Assembly (NCBI GenBank): GCA_027487685.1
Contig: JAIYDC010000131.1
Location: 1-62,101, forward strand
From: Pseudomonadota bacterium
GTDB lineage: Bacteria; Bdellovibrionota; Bacteriovoracia; Bacteriovoracales; Bacteriovoracaceae
DNA: 62,101 nt
Reading direction: 5' to 3'
Below, one piece after another: positions 47,688 to 56,060 of the stretch; the stretch's first letter is position 1; every line of letters begins with the position of its first letter. The notes below the pieces were generated by a model. That model was not told the origin of the DNA, ran no database searches, and saw only the letters and a list, made by a program, of their open reading frames with translations. The position numbers and the translations under genes are program-made.

Positions 47688-50054
47688 CTATTTAAGTGTG
47701 ATCTTTGTCTCGCCGTCGTTCCCATTCTCTGGAGGTGCTCCTTGGAAGTCGCGGGAGCGTTTGAGATGATCCCGGAGCCAGTTTTTGAGCACACCGTCAC
47801 CATGCCCATGGATGACATTGAGGTACGGGACGTCCCCCGAAAGAAGATCTCTGAGTGCCTTCTCAAGAAGATTCTGAAACTCGGAAAGCCGTAAACCGCG
47901 GACGTCATACTCAAGATGGGCGTTGGAGGACTTCTCAAAAGTGACACTCACTGTAGGTGATTGAGGGGCCCGTTTTGAACGGCCTAGTGTGGCTATTGGG
48001 ACCGTGAGCTTGATCGGGCCCTTGGCGATGGTCACTTCCCGCCGCCTGAGGTCCACTCCCTGGACGGTAAATTCTTTCCGGATAGTGAGAGAATAAACGA
48101 TATCTCCGATCTTCACATCACCGAGTTCAAGGTCTCCAGCAGGGACCTCGGCTGGTATAGGGAGAGTGGATCCTGCAAGTCGTCCTATCTCAGACTTTAG
48201 TTGGTGCGCCTTCTCATCGATTCGTCGGACTTTCTGGATTTCGTTCCGGCGCGCTTCTTCCACTAGACCGCGGGCTTCGCTGAGAATTTTGTCAACCTCA
48301 CCCCGTGCCTTTGTCAGCTCTTCGCTCATGCGAAGATTAAGGATTCCTTCCATTGCTCCCTTCTGATTCCGGAGTTCTATCTCGAGCTGGCGAGTGGAAG
48401 TTAATAGTTTATCAAGCTCAATTTGCTTCTGAGAAACCTTCTGGAGTAGAGTTTCGTAGCTGACATTTTTCGCGGAAAGATGTGTCAGCGCTTTTTCCGA
48501 GACGTGGGATACGGCTTCGTGACCCTGGGCGAGGATCGAGAAAATATCGATCGCCATCGAAGCACCCGGTGTACCCCAGAGGATCTTATAGGTTGGCCTC
48601 ATACTGACGGTATCGAACCCAACGTGGCAGGAGATGTAGCTACGGTCTTGGTGAATGAGAGTCTTAAACATTTGATGGTGGGTCGAGACGACGATGTGGC
48701 ACGACGCCCTCTTATGAAGCTCATCGAAGTACGCGAGTGATAACGCCGATGCCTCGTCGGACGAGGTTGAATTAAAGATTTCATCGATAAGGATCAGGTT
48801 CGAGGGCAAGATGTTCTCGAGGAGCTCAATATAGTTCTTCACTTCACCGGAGAAAGAACTAAGTCCAACCTGGAGATTCTGGAGATCGTTGCCGAAATAG
48901 AACAGGCCTTCGTAGGGATAGAGCTCTGCTTCTTGCGCAGGAACAAAAAAGCCATGGTAGAACAACAAGTAGGCGAGTGTGACAGACTTCAGAAAGACGG
49001 TTTTTCCCCCGGTATTAGGACCCGAGATAACGATGCCATGATCTTTTTGGGTGCAGTCGGCATTATTCTTCACCGGATTCTTAAGTAACGGGTGAAACAG
49101 TTGTGTAAACTTGAAGCCTGGTGTGGCCCGTATCCGTGGGCATTCCAAGCGGTACTTGTCTGCAAATTCTGCTTTCGCCAGGTAGAAGTCAATTCGCAAT
49201 AGAAGCTCGTGGAGAGTTTCGAGGAACGGGGTAAACTCGCTCAGTTGGCGGGAGAACTTGATCGCTAGCTGGTTGATGAGCTCGTCAATTTTTGCAATCA
49301 ACTCAAGGCGGCGGTTACAAGCGTCCCGGACCTCAAACGGCTCTACAAATAGTGTCTGGCCTGAATCAGAGCGTGAGACGATCAGTCCAAGCTCCGATCT
49401 GTATGAGTCTGAGCGCACTGGGACAACAAATCGATCGTAATGAACGTCGTAGCTGGCATACTGAAGAGTCCGGGAGTTTCCTGGGTTGTTGATCCAGTCC
49501 TGGACAGTTTTTCGGATCCGATCCTCGAGCTCCCGTAGGCGCCGTTTAATGTCGGCCAGCTCTGGGTGTCGGTCAAAATGGACCTCCCCTGATGGGTCTA
49601 CGAGATGGCGGAATTCTCGTAGGAATTTACGCTGCAGTGGTTGGAAATCAGTTTCTTGGAGTTCTGAAAACTCTGAAATCTTAAACCCGGGGAAGTCCTG
49701 CTTCACGAACGAGGCAGTCTCAGCAAGGAGAGCGACTTTATTCAGTTCAATGAAGCTTAGGACACCTGCCTTAGTGAGGTAGGTAATATGACGCTTTAGC
49801 GCTTCATCGGCCGGTAGCTTGCCCAGAAGCTGACGAAAGACCCCTCGGTAATCCTCATGAAACTGCCGCACATATGTTTCGCCGCGCACCAGCTCCATGG
49901 ACAGATCATCCCAGCGACCCTGGAATAGGGTTCCGACCAGATTGTTCTTGTTGCTCTCAAAGTACGCAAACTGCGCTATGATGGCCGAAAGGACATCCCA
50001 TTCGACCTGCGAGTGATGCACAGAGAGCTGAGTGGTGATGAGGTTAATCGTCAT
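47688..50054 (-). CDS. mutS2: MutS2 family protein with Smr domain
   Basis: MutS2 proteins have a MutS-like ATPase without the mismatch-binding domain. In Bacillus subtilis MutS2 is known to rescue collided ribosomes. The 788-residue product has the P-loop GPNTGGKTVFLKS, a Walker B region LILIDEIFNSTSSDEASAL (unusual after DE; the common MutS2 form is DELGAGTD), a long coiled coil (about residues 520-640), a small beta domain and a C-terminal Smr domain with VRGLRLSEF and VIHGHGDGVLKNWL. The start codon at 50054 touches the rqcH start. A GTG 11 codons in is an alternative. The longer frame to 50126 would run through rqcH. The adjacent rqcH supports a ribosome-rescue role. Confidence 0.88.
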   Translation of the reverse strand: MTINLITTQLSVHHSQVEWDVLSAIIAQFAYFESNKNNLVGTLFQGRWDDLSMELVRGETYVRQFHEDYRGVFRQLLGKLPADEALKRHITYLTKAGVLSFIELNKVALLAETASFVKQDFPGFKISEFSELQETDFQPLQRKFLREFRHLVDPSGEVHFDRHPELADIKRRLRELEDRIRKTVQDWINNPGNSRTLQYASYDVHYDRFVVPVRSDSYRSELGLIVSRSDSGQTLFVEPFEVRDACNRRLELIAKIDELINQLAIKFSRQLSEFTPFLETLHELLLRIDFYLAKAEFADKYRLECPRIRATPGFKFTQLFHPLLKNPVKNNADCTQKDHGIVISGPNTGGKTVFLKSVTLAYLLFYHGFFVPAQEAELYPYEGLFYFGNDLQNLQVGLSSFSGEVKNYIELLENILPSNLILIDEIFNSTSSDEASALSLAYFDELHKRASCHIVVSTHHQMFKTLIHQDRSYISCHVGFDTVSMRPTYKILWGTPGASMAIDIFSILAQGHEAVSHVSEKALTHLSAKNVSYETLLQKVSQKQIELDKLLTSTRQLEIELRNQKGAMEGILNLRMSEELTKARGEVDKILSEARGLVEEARRNEIQKVRRIDEKAHQLKSEIGRLAGSTLPIPAEVPAGDLELGDVKIGDIVYSLTIRKEFTVQGVDLRRREVTIAKGPIKLTVPIATLGRSKRAPQSPTVSVTFEKSSNAHLEYDVRGLRLSEFQNLLEKALRDLLSGDVPYLNVIHGHGDGVLKNWLRDHLKRSRDFQGAPPENGNDGETKITLK

Positions 50055-51398
50055 ATGATCCAATACTATCGCGATTTGGAAAATCAGGTCAAAAGTATCA
50101 GAGAAACGCCCCTCGCCCAAGGGCAAATCCAGAAAATCTATAGCACCGCTTACTACGTCTCATTGGCTCTTAGAGCAAGGGGAAAAACGTGGCACCTATA
50201 TCTAGGAAGAGGTGGTGGCCACGAGGGAGCATGGCTCCATGAATCACCTCCTCCCAAGGAGCTTAGGCGGAAGGATAATTTTTTGGAGTACCTTCGGCGG
50301 CACCTGAGCTCCTGCAGTTTTGTGGAAGTTTCCATAGATCCCATTGACCGGATTCTGCGCCTTGATTATATGAAGTTCGGGGAGCGAAACTCGTTTCTTT
50401 GGTTCTGGAAAGGCCGCAAGCTCTATTTCCTTCACGCATATCTGGATCAACCTGATTCACCCCTCAAGCTTCTCCTCTCCTGGCGCGGTCGGGCCTTCGC
50501 TCCAACTCCGGGGCCCGGTGATCTTTTCGAATATTTCGATGAAATTGGGCGGCAACAAGATCGGAAACACGATCTAACCTCGGTGGTTGTTCCAGGAATG
50601 GAGGAACTACTCAAGCAGGAGTTTTCGGCCTCTTCCCTAAAAACGCTAACTTCTGCTCCGAACTTTCTTCAGCGTAAAAGAGAAAACATCCACGCTGATC
50701 TCCTGCGCGCCCAGCAGTGGGAGAAACTCCAGGCGCTGCTTGATAGTGGACAGTCGCTAGATGATCATTATGAACTTAAAATTGCTGATCAAAAAATCCG
50801 TTTTGAAGGCGAACTTAATCCCTACGAGAGGCGGAATCTACTCTTCCAAAAAATTAAAAAGTTAAAACGTGGGGAGACGATTCTGCGAGAGCGCCTTGGT
50901 AGCGTTGAAGCGGAACTCAATGGTCTATCGACCGAACCAGTGAAAGTTTCTCAGATTCCTATCGTAAGGCCGGTCTGGGGCGAGGAGACAGCCAAGGTAA
51001 AACCTGCAATGCTCTCCCGGCCTAACGCCGGAGAAGAATATCGTATTGTTGTTCTCCCTGAACTTCAGATCGGGGTGGGACTCTCGGCCCAAGGCAATGA
51101 TCAGCTCAGAAGCAAGTGGGCAGCGAAAGATGACCACTGGATCCATCTTGAAGGGCAGAAGTCCACTCACGTAATTATTAAGACTAAGAACGGTGCTCCG
51201 CTTCTACCAGAGGCCCTCCATTTAGGGGCATCAATAGTTGCCCATTTTTCTCATTTTATGGATGATTGGATTCCGATTATTCATACCCAAGTGAAAAATT
51301 TGAAGGGTGTTTCAGGGGCCGCAGGTATGGTAATATACAAGAAGGAAAAACATCTTCGCTGTCCCCGTGTTCCTCTCGACGGCGTACTTAAGGAATAG
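50055..51398 (+). CDS. rqcH: RqcH/NEMF-like ribosome quality control factor (NFACT protein)
   Basis: RqcH binds the split 60S/50S particle with peptidyl-tRNA and recruits alanyl-tRNA to add C-terminal alanine tails that mark stalled chains for degradation. From the ATG at 50055 the protein has 447 residues. The NFACT-N pattern GQIQKIYSTAYYVSLALRARGK aligns with that of the Bacillus protein with the same offset, and the DR pair in IDPIDRILR (98-99) sits where the functionally required DR of RqcH lies. The C-terminal NFACT-R domain has DDHWIHLEG, HVIIK, EALHLGASIVAHFS and VKNLKGVSGAAGMVIY. The coiled-coil middle is short, so it is about 120 residues smaller than the Bacillus protein. GAGG lies about 11 bases before the ATG. 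Confidence 0.85.
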   Translation: MIQYYRDLENQVKSIRETPLAQGQIQKIYSTAYYVSLALRARGKTWHLYLGRGGGHEGAWLHESPPPKELRRKDNFLEYLRRHLSSCSFVEVSIDPIDRILRLDYMKFGERNSFLWFWKGRKLYFLHAYLDQPDSPLKLLLSWRGRAFAPTPGPGDLFEYFDEIGRQQDRKHDLTSVVVPGMEELLKQEFSASSLKTLTSAPNFLQRKRENIHADLLRAQQWEKLQALLDSGQSLDDHYELKIADQKIRFEGELNPYERRNLLFQKIKKLKRGETILRERLGSVEAELNGLSTEPVKVSQIPIVRPVWGEETAKVKPAMLSRPNAGEEYRIVVLPELQIGVGLSAQGNDQLRSKWAAKDDHWIHLEGQKSTHVIIKTKNGAPLLPEALHLGASIVAHFSHFMDDWIPIIHTQVKNLKGVSGAAGMVIYKKEKHLRCPRVPLDGVLKE

Positions 51399-51399
51399 C

Positions 51400-52236
51400 A
51401 TGAAAGTTGCTCTCATTTTTCTGTTTTTAACCTCCACGTCCTTCGCCCAGAACCCTGAGTCTTACCTCAAAATCTTCGACGCTCGGATTTATTCTCTTAA
51501 GGCGAAAGGAGTGAAGGATTTTGTCGTCGATATAGAAAGCTCTCAACTATCAAAGCAGATGAAGGAAGAGAAGCTCTTCGGAAAAACGGAGGAGCTCATT
51601 TTCAGAACCTACTGGACGGCTGAGCCAGAGCGACTTGGGATTGAAGTCATAGGACTCCCTGAGGGATTTCGAGAATTAAAAGACGGTCTTAAGGCCCAGA
51701 TCTCTCCGCTTTTGGATAACCTTCTCCCTCTTCCCACGGATAAGCGCCTCTTGGGATATAAACTAACCCTCGTGAAGCCTCGAGAAATCCTCGCCACTGA
51801 TACGACCGGTCTGGCACCTGTGCCATCATTTGTTTTGAAGTTTGATGAACAAGATAAGCTTTTCGAGGTTACTGGATTACGACCGGTAGGTACGCTAGTA
51901 TCCATGCCTATTTACCAGAGGCCTGCCTTCGCGGATGGAAAACTCACTCTGGCAGAACAAACCACGGTCACCACAGACGGTGGCTCCACCCTTAAAGTTA
52001 AGAAAGAGCTCACTTATGGGAAAGTCGACGGGATTGCTGTTCTCGAGGAAGTTGAGGTCGCTACGGAGCAACTCCGCGATCCTAAGTCCTCTATGGTAAA
52101 GACCACTGACACAGTGACTTTCAAGAATTACAAAATAAATACTGGTGCAGCGCTGCAATACTTCCTCGGTGAAGCTAAGGCGCAGCAACTTGAAACCCCA
52201 GCGGCGCAGCAAAAGCCAAATCAGACAGGCCCTTAG
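51400..52236 (+). CDS. Secreted protein, possible LolA/LppX-like fold
   Basis: A 278-residue protein with a clear signal peptide (VALIFLFLTSTSFAQ, cleavage after residue 15). The mature part alternates strands: VVDIESSQLSKQM, LIFRTYWTAEPERLGIEV, GYKLTLVKPREIL, SFVLKFDEQDKLFEV, ELTYGKVDGIAVLEEV and TVTFKNYKINTGAAL. This pattern fits the half-barrel of outer membrane lipoprotein carrier-like proteins, but no specific motif settles it. The last 20 residues are Gln/Ala/Pro-rich. The start is two bases after the rqcH stop, where MKVAL begins a normal signal; an upstream frame inside rqcH is discarded. Confidence 0.65.
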   Translation: MKVALIFLFLTSTSFAQNPESYLKIFDARIYSLKAKGVKDFVVDIESSQLSKQMKEEKLFGKTEELIFRTYWTAEPERLGIEVIGLPEGFRELKDGLKAQISPLLDNLLPLPTDKRLLGYKLTLVKPREILATDTTGLAPVPSFVLKFDEQDKLFEVTGLRPVGTLVSMPIYQRPAFADGKLTLAEQTTVTTDGGSTLKVKKELTYGKVDGIAVLEEVEVATEQLRDPKSSMVKTTDTVTFKNYKINTGAALQYFLGEAKAQQLETPAAQQKPNQTGP

Positions 52237-52284
52237 TTTTGGCCGAGCATAGCGCTTTTCTTTTTTTCTTCGATCGCTTCGCCC

Positions 52285-52312
52285 TTGAGTGTGTCTTCTA
52301 AGAAGCTATAAT
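52285..52312 (+). promoter_or_regulatory. Promoter of the rlmI-moxR-Bat operon
   Basis: TTGAGT (52285-52290) and TATAAT (52307-52312), a perfect -10 box, are 16 bases apart, followed by AAAGGT and the GTG start of rlmI at 52337. From here genes to aroE follow without a gap above three bases. Confidence 0.75.
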
Positions 52313-52336
52313 AATTCAACAACCTAAAGGTAACCC

Positions 52337-53527
52337 GTGCGCACACTTACTCTCGCAAAGGCCGGGCTGAATAAGCTCCGGTCTCACCAGTTAGAACTTA
52401 AGGCCTCTGACTTTGATGACTCTGTGAAGCCGCTGCCTCCCGGCGAATGGTGTTTTTTTACCTCAACCTCTGGAGAGTGTTGGGTAGGCTTCGTAAATCC
52501 ACTGATAGACGAGAAGTTCGCCTGCGCTCATGTTCTTGAGGCCCTTCCTTCAGGAGCTGTCGGCACTTTCTCTCCCGAGGTCTTCATTCGTGGGCGTCTC
52601 GTGCGTGCTTTTGAGCGCAGGCGGCGTTTCACTGGGTATGAGGCGAACGCACGAATGTTCTACGGGGCGAGTGACGGGCTCCCTGGTCTCCTAGTGGACG
52701 TCTTTTCAAACGCAGCGATTATTCAAATCAACACCGCAGGAATCGACCGCTACCGGGAGCTTATCCGGCCAGTAGTGGAGGAACTTGCAAGCGTTGAGGG
52801 ATTCTTTCTCGACAATCCAAAGTATCGTGAGAAAGAGTCTCTTCCAACCTATTCGGAAAGGGCCTTCCCCGAACTCGCTGTCCAGGAGAATGGGCTTCGT
52901 TTTCAGATCCGCCCAGAGGTTCTTCAGAAGGTGGGGTTCTACTACGATCACAGAGAAAATCGACTTCACCTCATGAACTTTCTTGGACGTCTGGCCAAGC
53001 GTCCAGCGCGCGCACTTGACCTTTTTTCTTATGCCGGTGCGTGGGGACTCTCGGCACTAAGATCCGGTGTCGATGAAGCCGTTTTTGTCGATCAGGGTGA
53101 CTTTGGCGTCGAGGTTGAGGCGGCCCTCAGGCTGAATGGCCTTGAAGGCAAAGGAAGATTTGTTCGCGGAGACGTTTTCCGCTTCCTGGACGATTCTTTA
53201 AAGGAGAATCAGCGTTTTGACCTGATCCTTTGCGATCCACCCGCATTTGCTAAGAGCTCCCTTCAGAAGCATCAGGCCCTGGATGGCTACAGCAAGCTTC
53301 ACCGAAAAGTCCTGAGGATGCTCTCATCGGGGGGCCTTGTTGCCTTCTCCTCGTGTACCCAGTGTGTTGGTCACGCGGAGTTTCAGAAAAACATTGCGGA
53401 GGCGGCCCAGAAAGAGGGCCGCTCTCTTCAGCTAGTTTATGCAGGCCTTCAAGGCTTCGACCATCCAGTGCCCTCCCTCGAGGACCGCGCGAATTACATT
53501 AAAAGCTATTTCTACATTGTGGAGTAA
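52337..53527 (+). CDS. rlmI: RlmI-like rRNA (cytosine-C5) methyltransferase
   Basis: This is a 396-residue PUA-plus-methyltransferase protein of the RlmI/RlmK-L family, which methylate 23S rRNA cytosines. Visible are the N-terminal PUA-like domain, FYYDHRENRLHLM before the methyltransferase core, ALDLFSYAGAWGLSALRSG (motif I), and the family motif DLILCDPPAFAKS (NPPxF type) followed by KLHRKVLRML. It ends with the usual RANYIKSYFYIV. A strong promoter precedes it, and it starts with GTG. It is the first gene of the Bat operon. Confidence 0.88.
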   Translation: MRTLTLAKAGLNKLRSHQLELKASDFDDSVKPLPPGEWCFFTSTSGECWVGFVNPLIDEKFACAHVLEALPSGAVGTFSPEVFIRGRLVRAFERRRRFTGYEANARMFYGASDGLPGLLVDVFSNAAIIQINTAGIDRYRELIRPVVEELASVEGFFLDNPKYREKESLPTYSERAFPELAVQENGLRFQIRPEVLQKVGFYYDHRENRLHLMNFLGRLAKRPARALDLFSYAGAWGLSALRSGVDEAVFVDQGDFGVEVEAALRLNGLEGKGRFVRGDVFRFLDDSLKENQRFDLILCDPPAFAKSSLQKHQALDGYSKLHRKVLRMLSSGGLVAFSSCTQCVGHAEFQKNIAEAAQKEGRSLQLVYAGLQGFDHPVPSLEDRANYIKSYFYIVE

Positions 53528-53530
53528 ATT

Positions 53531-54472
53531 ATGGTATTGCAGGAAAAAGTTCATTCATTAGTTAAGCAGGCCAAGACCATTATCTTCGGCCAGGACGAAC
53601 TCCTAGAGTCGATCGTTGCAGCACTCGTCTGTGAGGGGCACCTCCTCATCGAGGGACTCCCGGGCCTTGGTAAGACTCTGAGCGTTTCGGTGATGAGTAA
53701 ACTTTGTGATCTTCATTTTCAGCGGATTCAGTTTACCCCTGATCTTCTGCCATCTGATCTCATCGGGACAATGATTTATAATCAGCAGAAGCAGGAATTC
53801 ACCACGAAGTTCGGTCCTATTTTCACTCAAATTGTCCTTGCCGACGAGATCAACCGATCACCGGCCAAGGTGCAGGCCGCACTTCTCGAGGCGATGGCCG
53901 AGAAGCAGGTCACAATTGGCGACAAGACACATAAGCTTCCGACGCCATTTGTAGTACTCGCCACCCAGAATCCAATTGAGCAGGAAGGCACTTACAATCT
54001 CCCTGAAGCTCAACTCGACCGATTTATGATGAAAATCTCCGTCGACTACCCGGACTTCGAGGCCGAAAAAAGTGTCCTGAATCTTAGACCTGCTCAGCTT
54101 GACCTTGGCCCGATGGTCAACCAAAACGACCTCATGGCAATGAAAGAGAAGGTTGAACAGGTCTACGTCGACGAGAAAATTAAAGACATGATAATCCGGA
54201 TAGTTCATGCAACCAGACCTGGGAGTAAATTTTTTCCTAAAAAGTACGATGGCGCGATTACTGCGGGAGCTTCTCCACGTGCATCGATCTGGCTCTATAA
54301 AATCGCTCGATTTAAAGCCTTTATGGATAACAAAGAGTTTGTCTCTCCGGATCATGTCCTCTCCATCGTCCCATCGGTGCTTGGCCATAGGGTCATTCCT
54401 TCCTATGAGTCCCAGATCGATAAGCTCAACACTCGGAATCTGGTGGCGACCATCGCCGCGAGCGTCGTCTAG
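53531..54472 (+). CDS. moxR: MoxR-family AAA+ ATPase
   Basis: MoxR ATPases act as chaperones for von Willebrand factor A partners encoded beside them. The 313-residue protein has Walker A EGLPGLGKTLSV, the Walker B region ADEINRSPAKVQAALLEAM with the family motif, ATQNPIEQEGTYNLPEAQLDRF, and a C-terminal lid that ends SVLGHRVI. Three bases separate it from rlmI and two from the DUF58 gene, so it belongs to the same message as the Bat proteins. Confidence 0.95.
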   Translation: MVLQEKVHSLVKQAKTIIFGQDELLESIVAALVCEGHLLIEGLPGLGKTLSVSVMSKLCDLHFQRIQFTPDLLPSDLIGTMIYNQQKQEFTTKFGPIFTQIVLADEINRSPAKVQAALLEAMAEKQVTIGDKTHKLPTPFVVLATQNPIEQEGTYNLPEAQLDRFMMKISVDYPDFEAEKSVLNLRPAQLDLGPMVNQNDLMAMKEKVEQVYVDEKIKDMIIRIVHATRPGSKFFPKKYDGAITAGASPRASIWLYKIARFKAFMDNKEFVSPDHVLSIVPSVLGHRVIPSYESQIDKLNTRNLVATIAASVV

Positions 54473-54474
54473 CG

Positions 54475-55317
54475 ATGAATCTTAAGGAGATAGAGCGGGT
54501 CGTCGGAATGATCCAGTCGCACATCTTCAAGAACTCGAATGCCTACGCCTCAGGTATGCTTAAGTCGTCCTTCCGTGGGTCGGGACTCCAGTTTCGCGAG
54601 CATCAGGTTTATGTTCCCGGGGACGACGTCAGGTTCATTGACTGGAATCTCTCTGCCCGATCACCGAACGTCTATGTGAAGACCTTTGAAGAAGAGCGTA
54701 ATGTGGAGATCGTTGTTTTTGTCGATTTATCCCACACCCTCTTCTATGGTTTTAACGAAGTATCGAAACTTCAGGCCTTAATTGAAATCGTCGCACTCCT
54801 CTACCTTCTTGCAGGTCAAACACATGACCTAGTTCGCGTTATCGTTTGGGGAGAGAAAACGATGAGCCTCCCTCCCAAGAAAGGAAAGGAGGGGCTAACG
54901 CTATTTATTTCGGTCCTCGAACGCCTCGGGCTCCTAGATGCCAATGGCAAAGTGATCTTACGACAGGACAGATCACTGAACTCGCACTCGGAGTTGCAGA
55001 AGATTGCTCAGATAAAGTCATTCCTTGCTCGCCGGAAGGAAGTCATTTACTTAGGGGACTTGAGCCTGGTTCAGAACCGGGAACTTTGGGGAAAGCTGAT
55101 AGACAAAAAGCACATGCACTGCTTTCGGATCTTCTCCCCGGTTGATAAGAATGAGACAACCCCATTCCTGTTTAAGGTCCGTAACCCCATAACCGGCAAA
55201 GGAAGTGTCCGTGAACTTAAAGGGAGTCCCGGGGATCCCCTCTTCCTCAAGCAGCGCTTTAAAGAGATCGGGGTCCACGAGCGTTATCTCGAAAAATTTG
55301 TGCGAGAATTAGTGTGA
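54475..55317 (+). CDS. DUF58 domain protein
   Basis: A 280-residue protein of the DUF58 family, almost always next to moxR. The signature DDVRFIDWNLSARSPNVYVKTFEEER (about residues 50-75) is followed by a short von Willebrand-like strand VVFVDLSHTLF. Members are thought to be partners of MoxR in membrane protein complexes. It starts two bases after moxR and its TGA overlaps the next GTG start (GTGA). Confidence 0.9.
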   Translation: MNLKEIERVVGMIQSHIFKNSNAYASGMLKSSFRGSGLQFREHQVYVPGDDVRFIDWNLSARSPNVYVKTFEEERNVEIVVFVDLSHTLFYGFNEVSKLQALIEIVALLYLLAGQTHDLVRVIVWGEKTMSLPPKKGKEGLTLFISVLERLGLLDANGKVILRQDRSLNSHSELQKIAQIKSFLARRKEVIYLGDLSLVQNRELWGKLIDKKHMHCFRIFSPVDKNETTPFLFKVRNPITGKGSVRELKGSPGDPLFLKQRFKEIGVHERYLEKFVRELV

Positions 55318-56060
55318 AAATAAGGACCCTACTCTCCTTCCTCATTTTGTTGGTAGCGCTCCCTGTCCGGAGTGATATCTTTCTTGAGCTAAGCCAAGAC
55401 CAGGTCAAACAGGGAAGTCTCATTTCGGGAAAGCTCAAGTTCGATCTAACGAGTCTCTCTTCTGAGGAAGTGCCAAAGCTACGAGGCCAAACTCTGGGCG
55501 ACGTACTCTACGTCCATCAGATTGGCCCTCTTGTCGGTCGCGGCGGTAGCAGTGTTTACGAAGCAGATGCGAAGCTCATCTTTTTGAAAGTGCCGTCGGG
55601 AACGGCTGTTCCTGCGGCCGGTGGGAACCTCAGGTGGGGTACTCTCACAGTGATCCCTACAGAAGCTCCAAAGGAACTTCTCTTCGGCAACTTCTCCGTA
55701 CCGGCCCGGCGAAAGCTTCTTCTTTGGGGGGGGATTGCAGCACTCCTGATTTTGGGAGGCCTTTTATTCTTGAAAGTTTGGCGCGTTTTTCAGCCGCGTC
55801 GAAAAGAAAAGATCCGTCGCCAGGGGTTAAAGCAAACTCTATTGTCCGCTAACGATTTCGACAAAGTCGTTGAACTTTGGCGCAGTAAGCATACCTACCT
55901 CTCTGAGTTTCCGCACATCACTGATCCCTTCCTAGAACTTGAGTCGGTACTCTTTAAGTACCAGTTTAAGCCCTCTCAGAGCGACGCCGAGCGCTCGGAA
56001 GTCCTCCAGGCCTACCGACGATTTACCGAAGCCGTAACAGGAGGCTTCAATGGAGTATAA
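55314..56060 (+). CDS. Bat operon membrane protein of unknown function
   Basis: A 248-residue protein with a signal peptide (residues 3-20, VALPVRSD), an extracytoplasmic strand-rich region to about residue 130, one transmembrane segment (LLLWGGIAALLILGGLLFL, about residues 135-153) and a basic cytoplasmic helical tail (RRKEKIRRQ onward). The position between DUF58 and batA is common for small uncharacterised Bat operon proteins. The stop overlaps the BatA start by 11 bases, preceded by AGGAGG. Confidence 0.7.
   Translation: MKIRTLLSFLILLVALPVRSDIFLELSQDQVKQGSLISGKLKFDLTSLSSEEVPKLRGQTLGDVLYVHQIGPLVGRGGSSVYEADAKLIFLKVPSGTAVPAAGGNLRWGTLTVIPTEAPKELLFGNFSVPARRKLLLWGGIAALLILGGLLFLKVWRVFQPRRKEKIRRQGLKQTLLSANDFDKVVELWRSKHTYLSEFPHITDPFLELESVLFKYQFKPSQSDAERSEVLQAYRRFTEAVTGGFNGV

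Noticed and set aside
50055-50126. Upstream extension of mutS2 by 24 codons
   Set aside because: It would run antisense through the conserved N-terminus of rqcH and adds no recognisable MutS2 sequence.
51367-51399. Upstream extension of the secreted protein after rqcH
   Set aside because: The signal peptide only makes sense from the ATG at 51400, and the extension lies inside rqcH.
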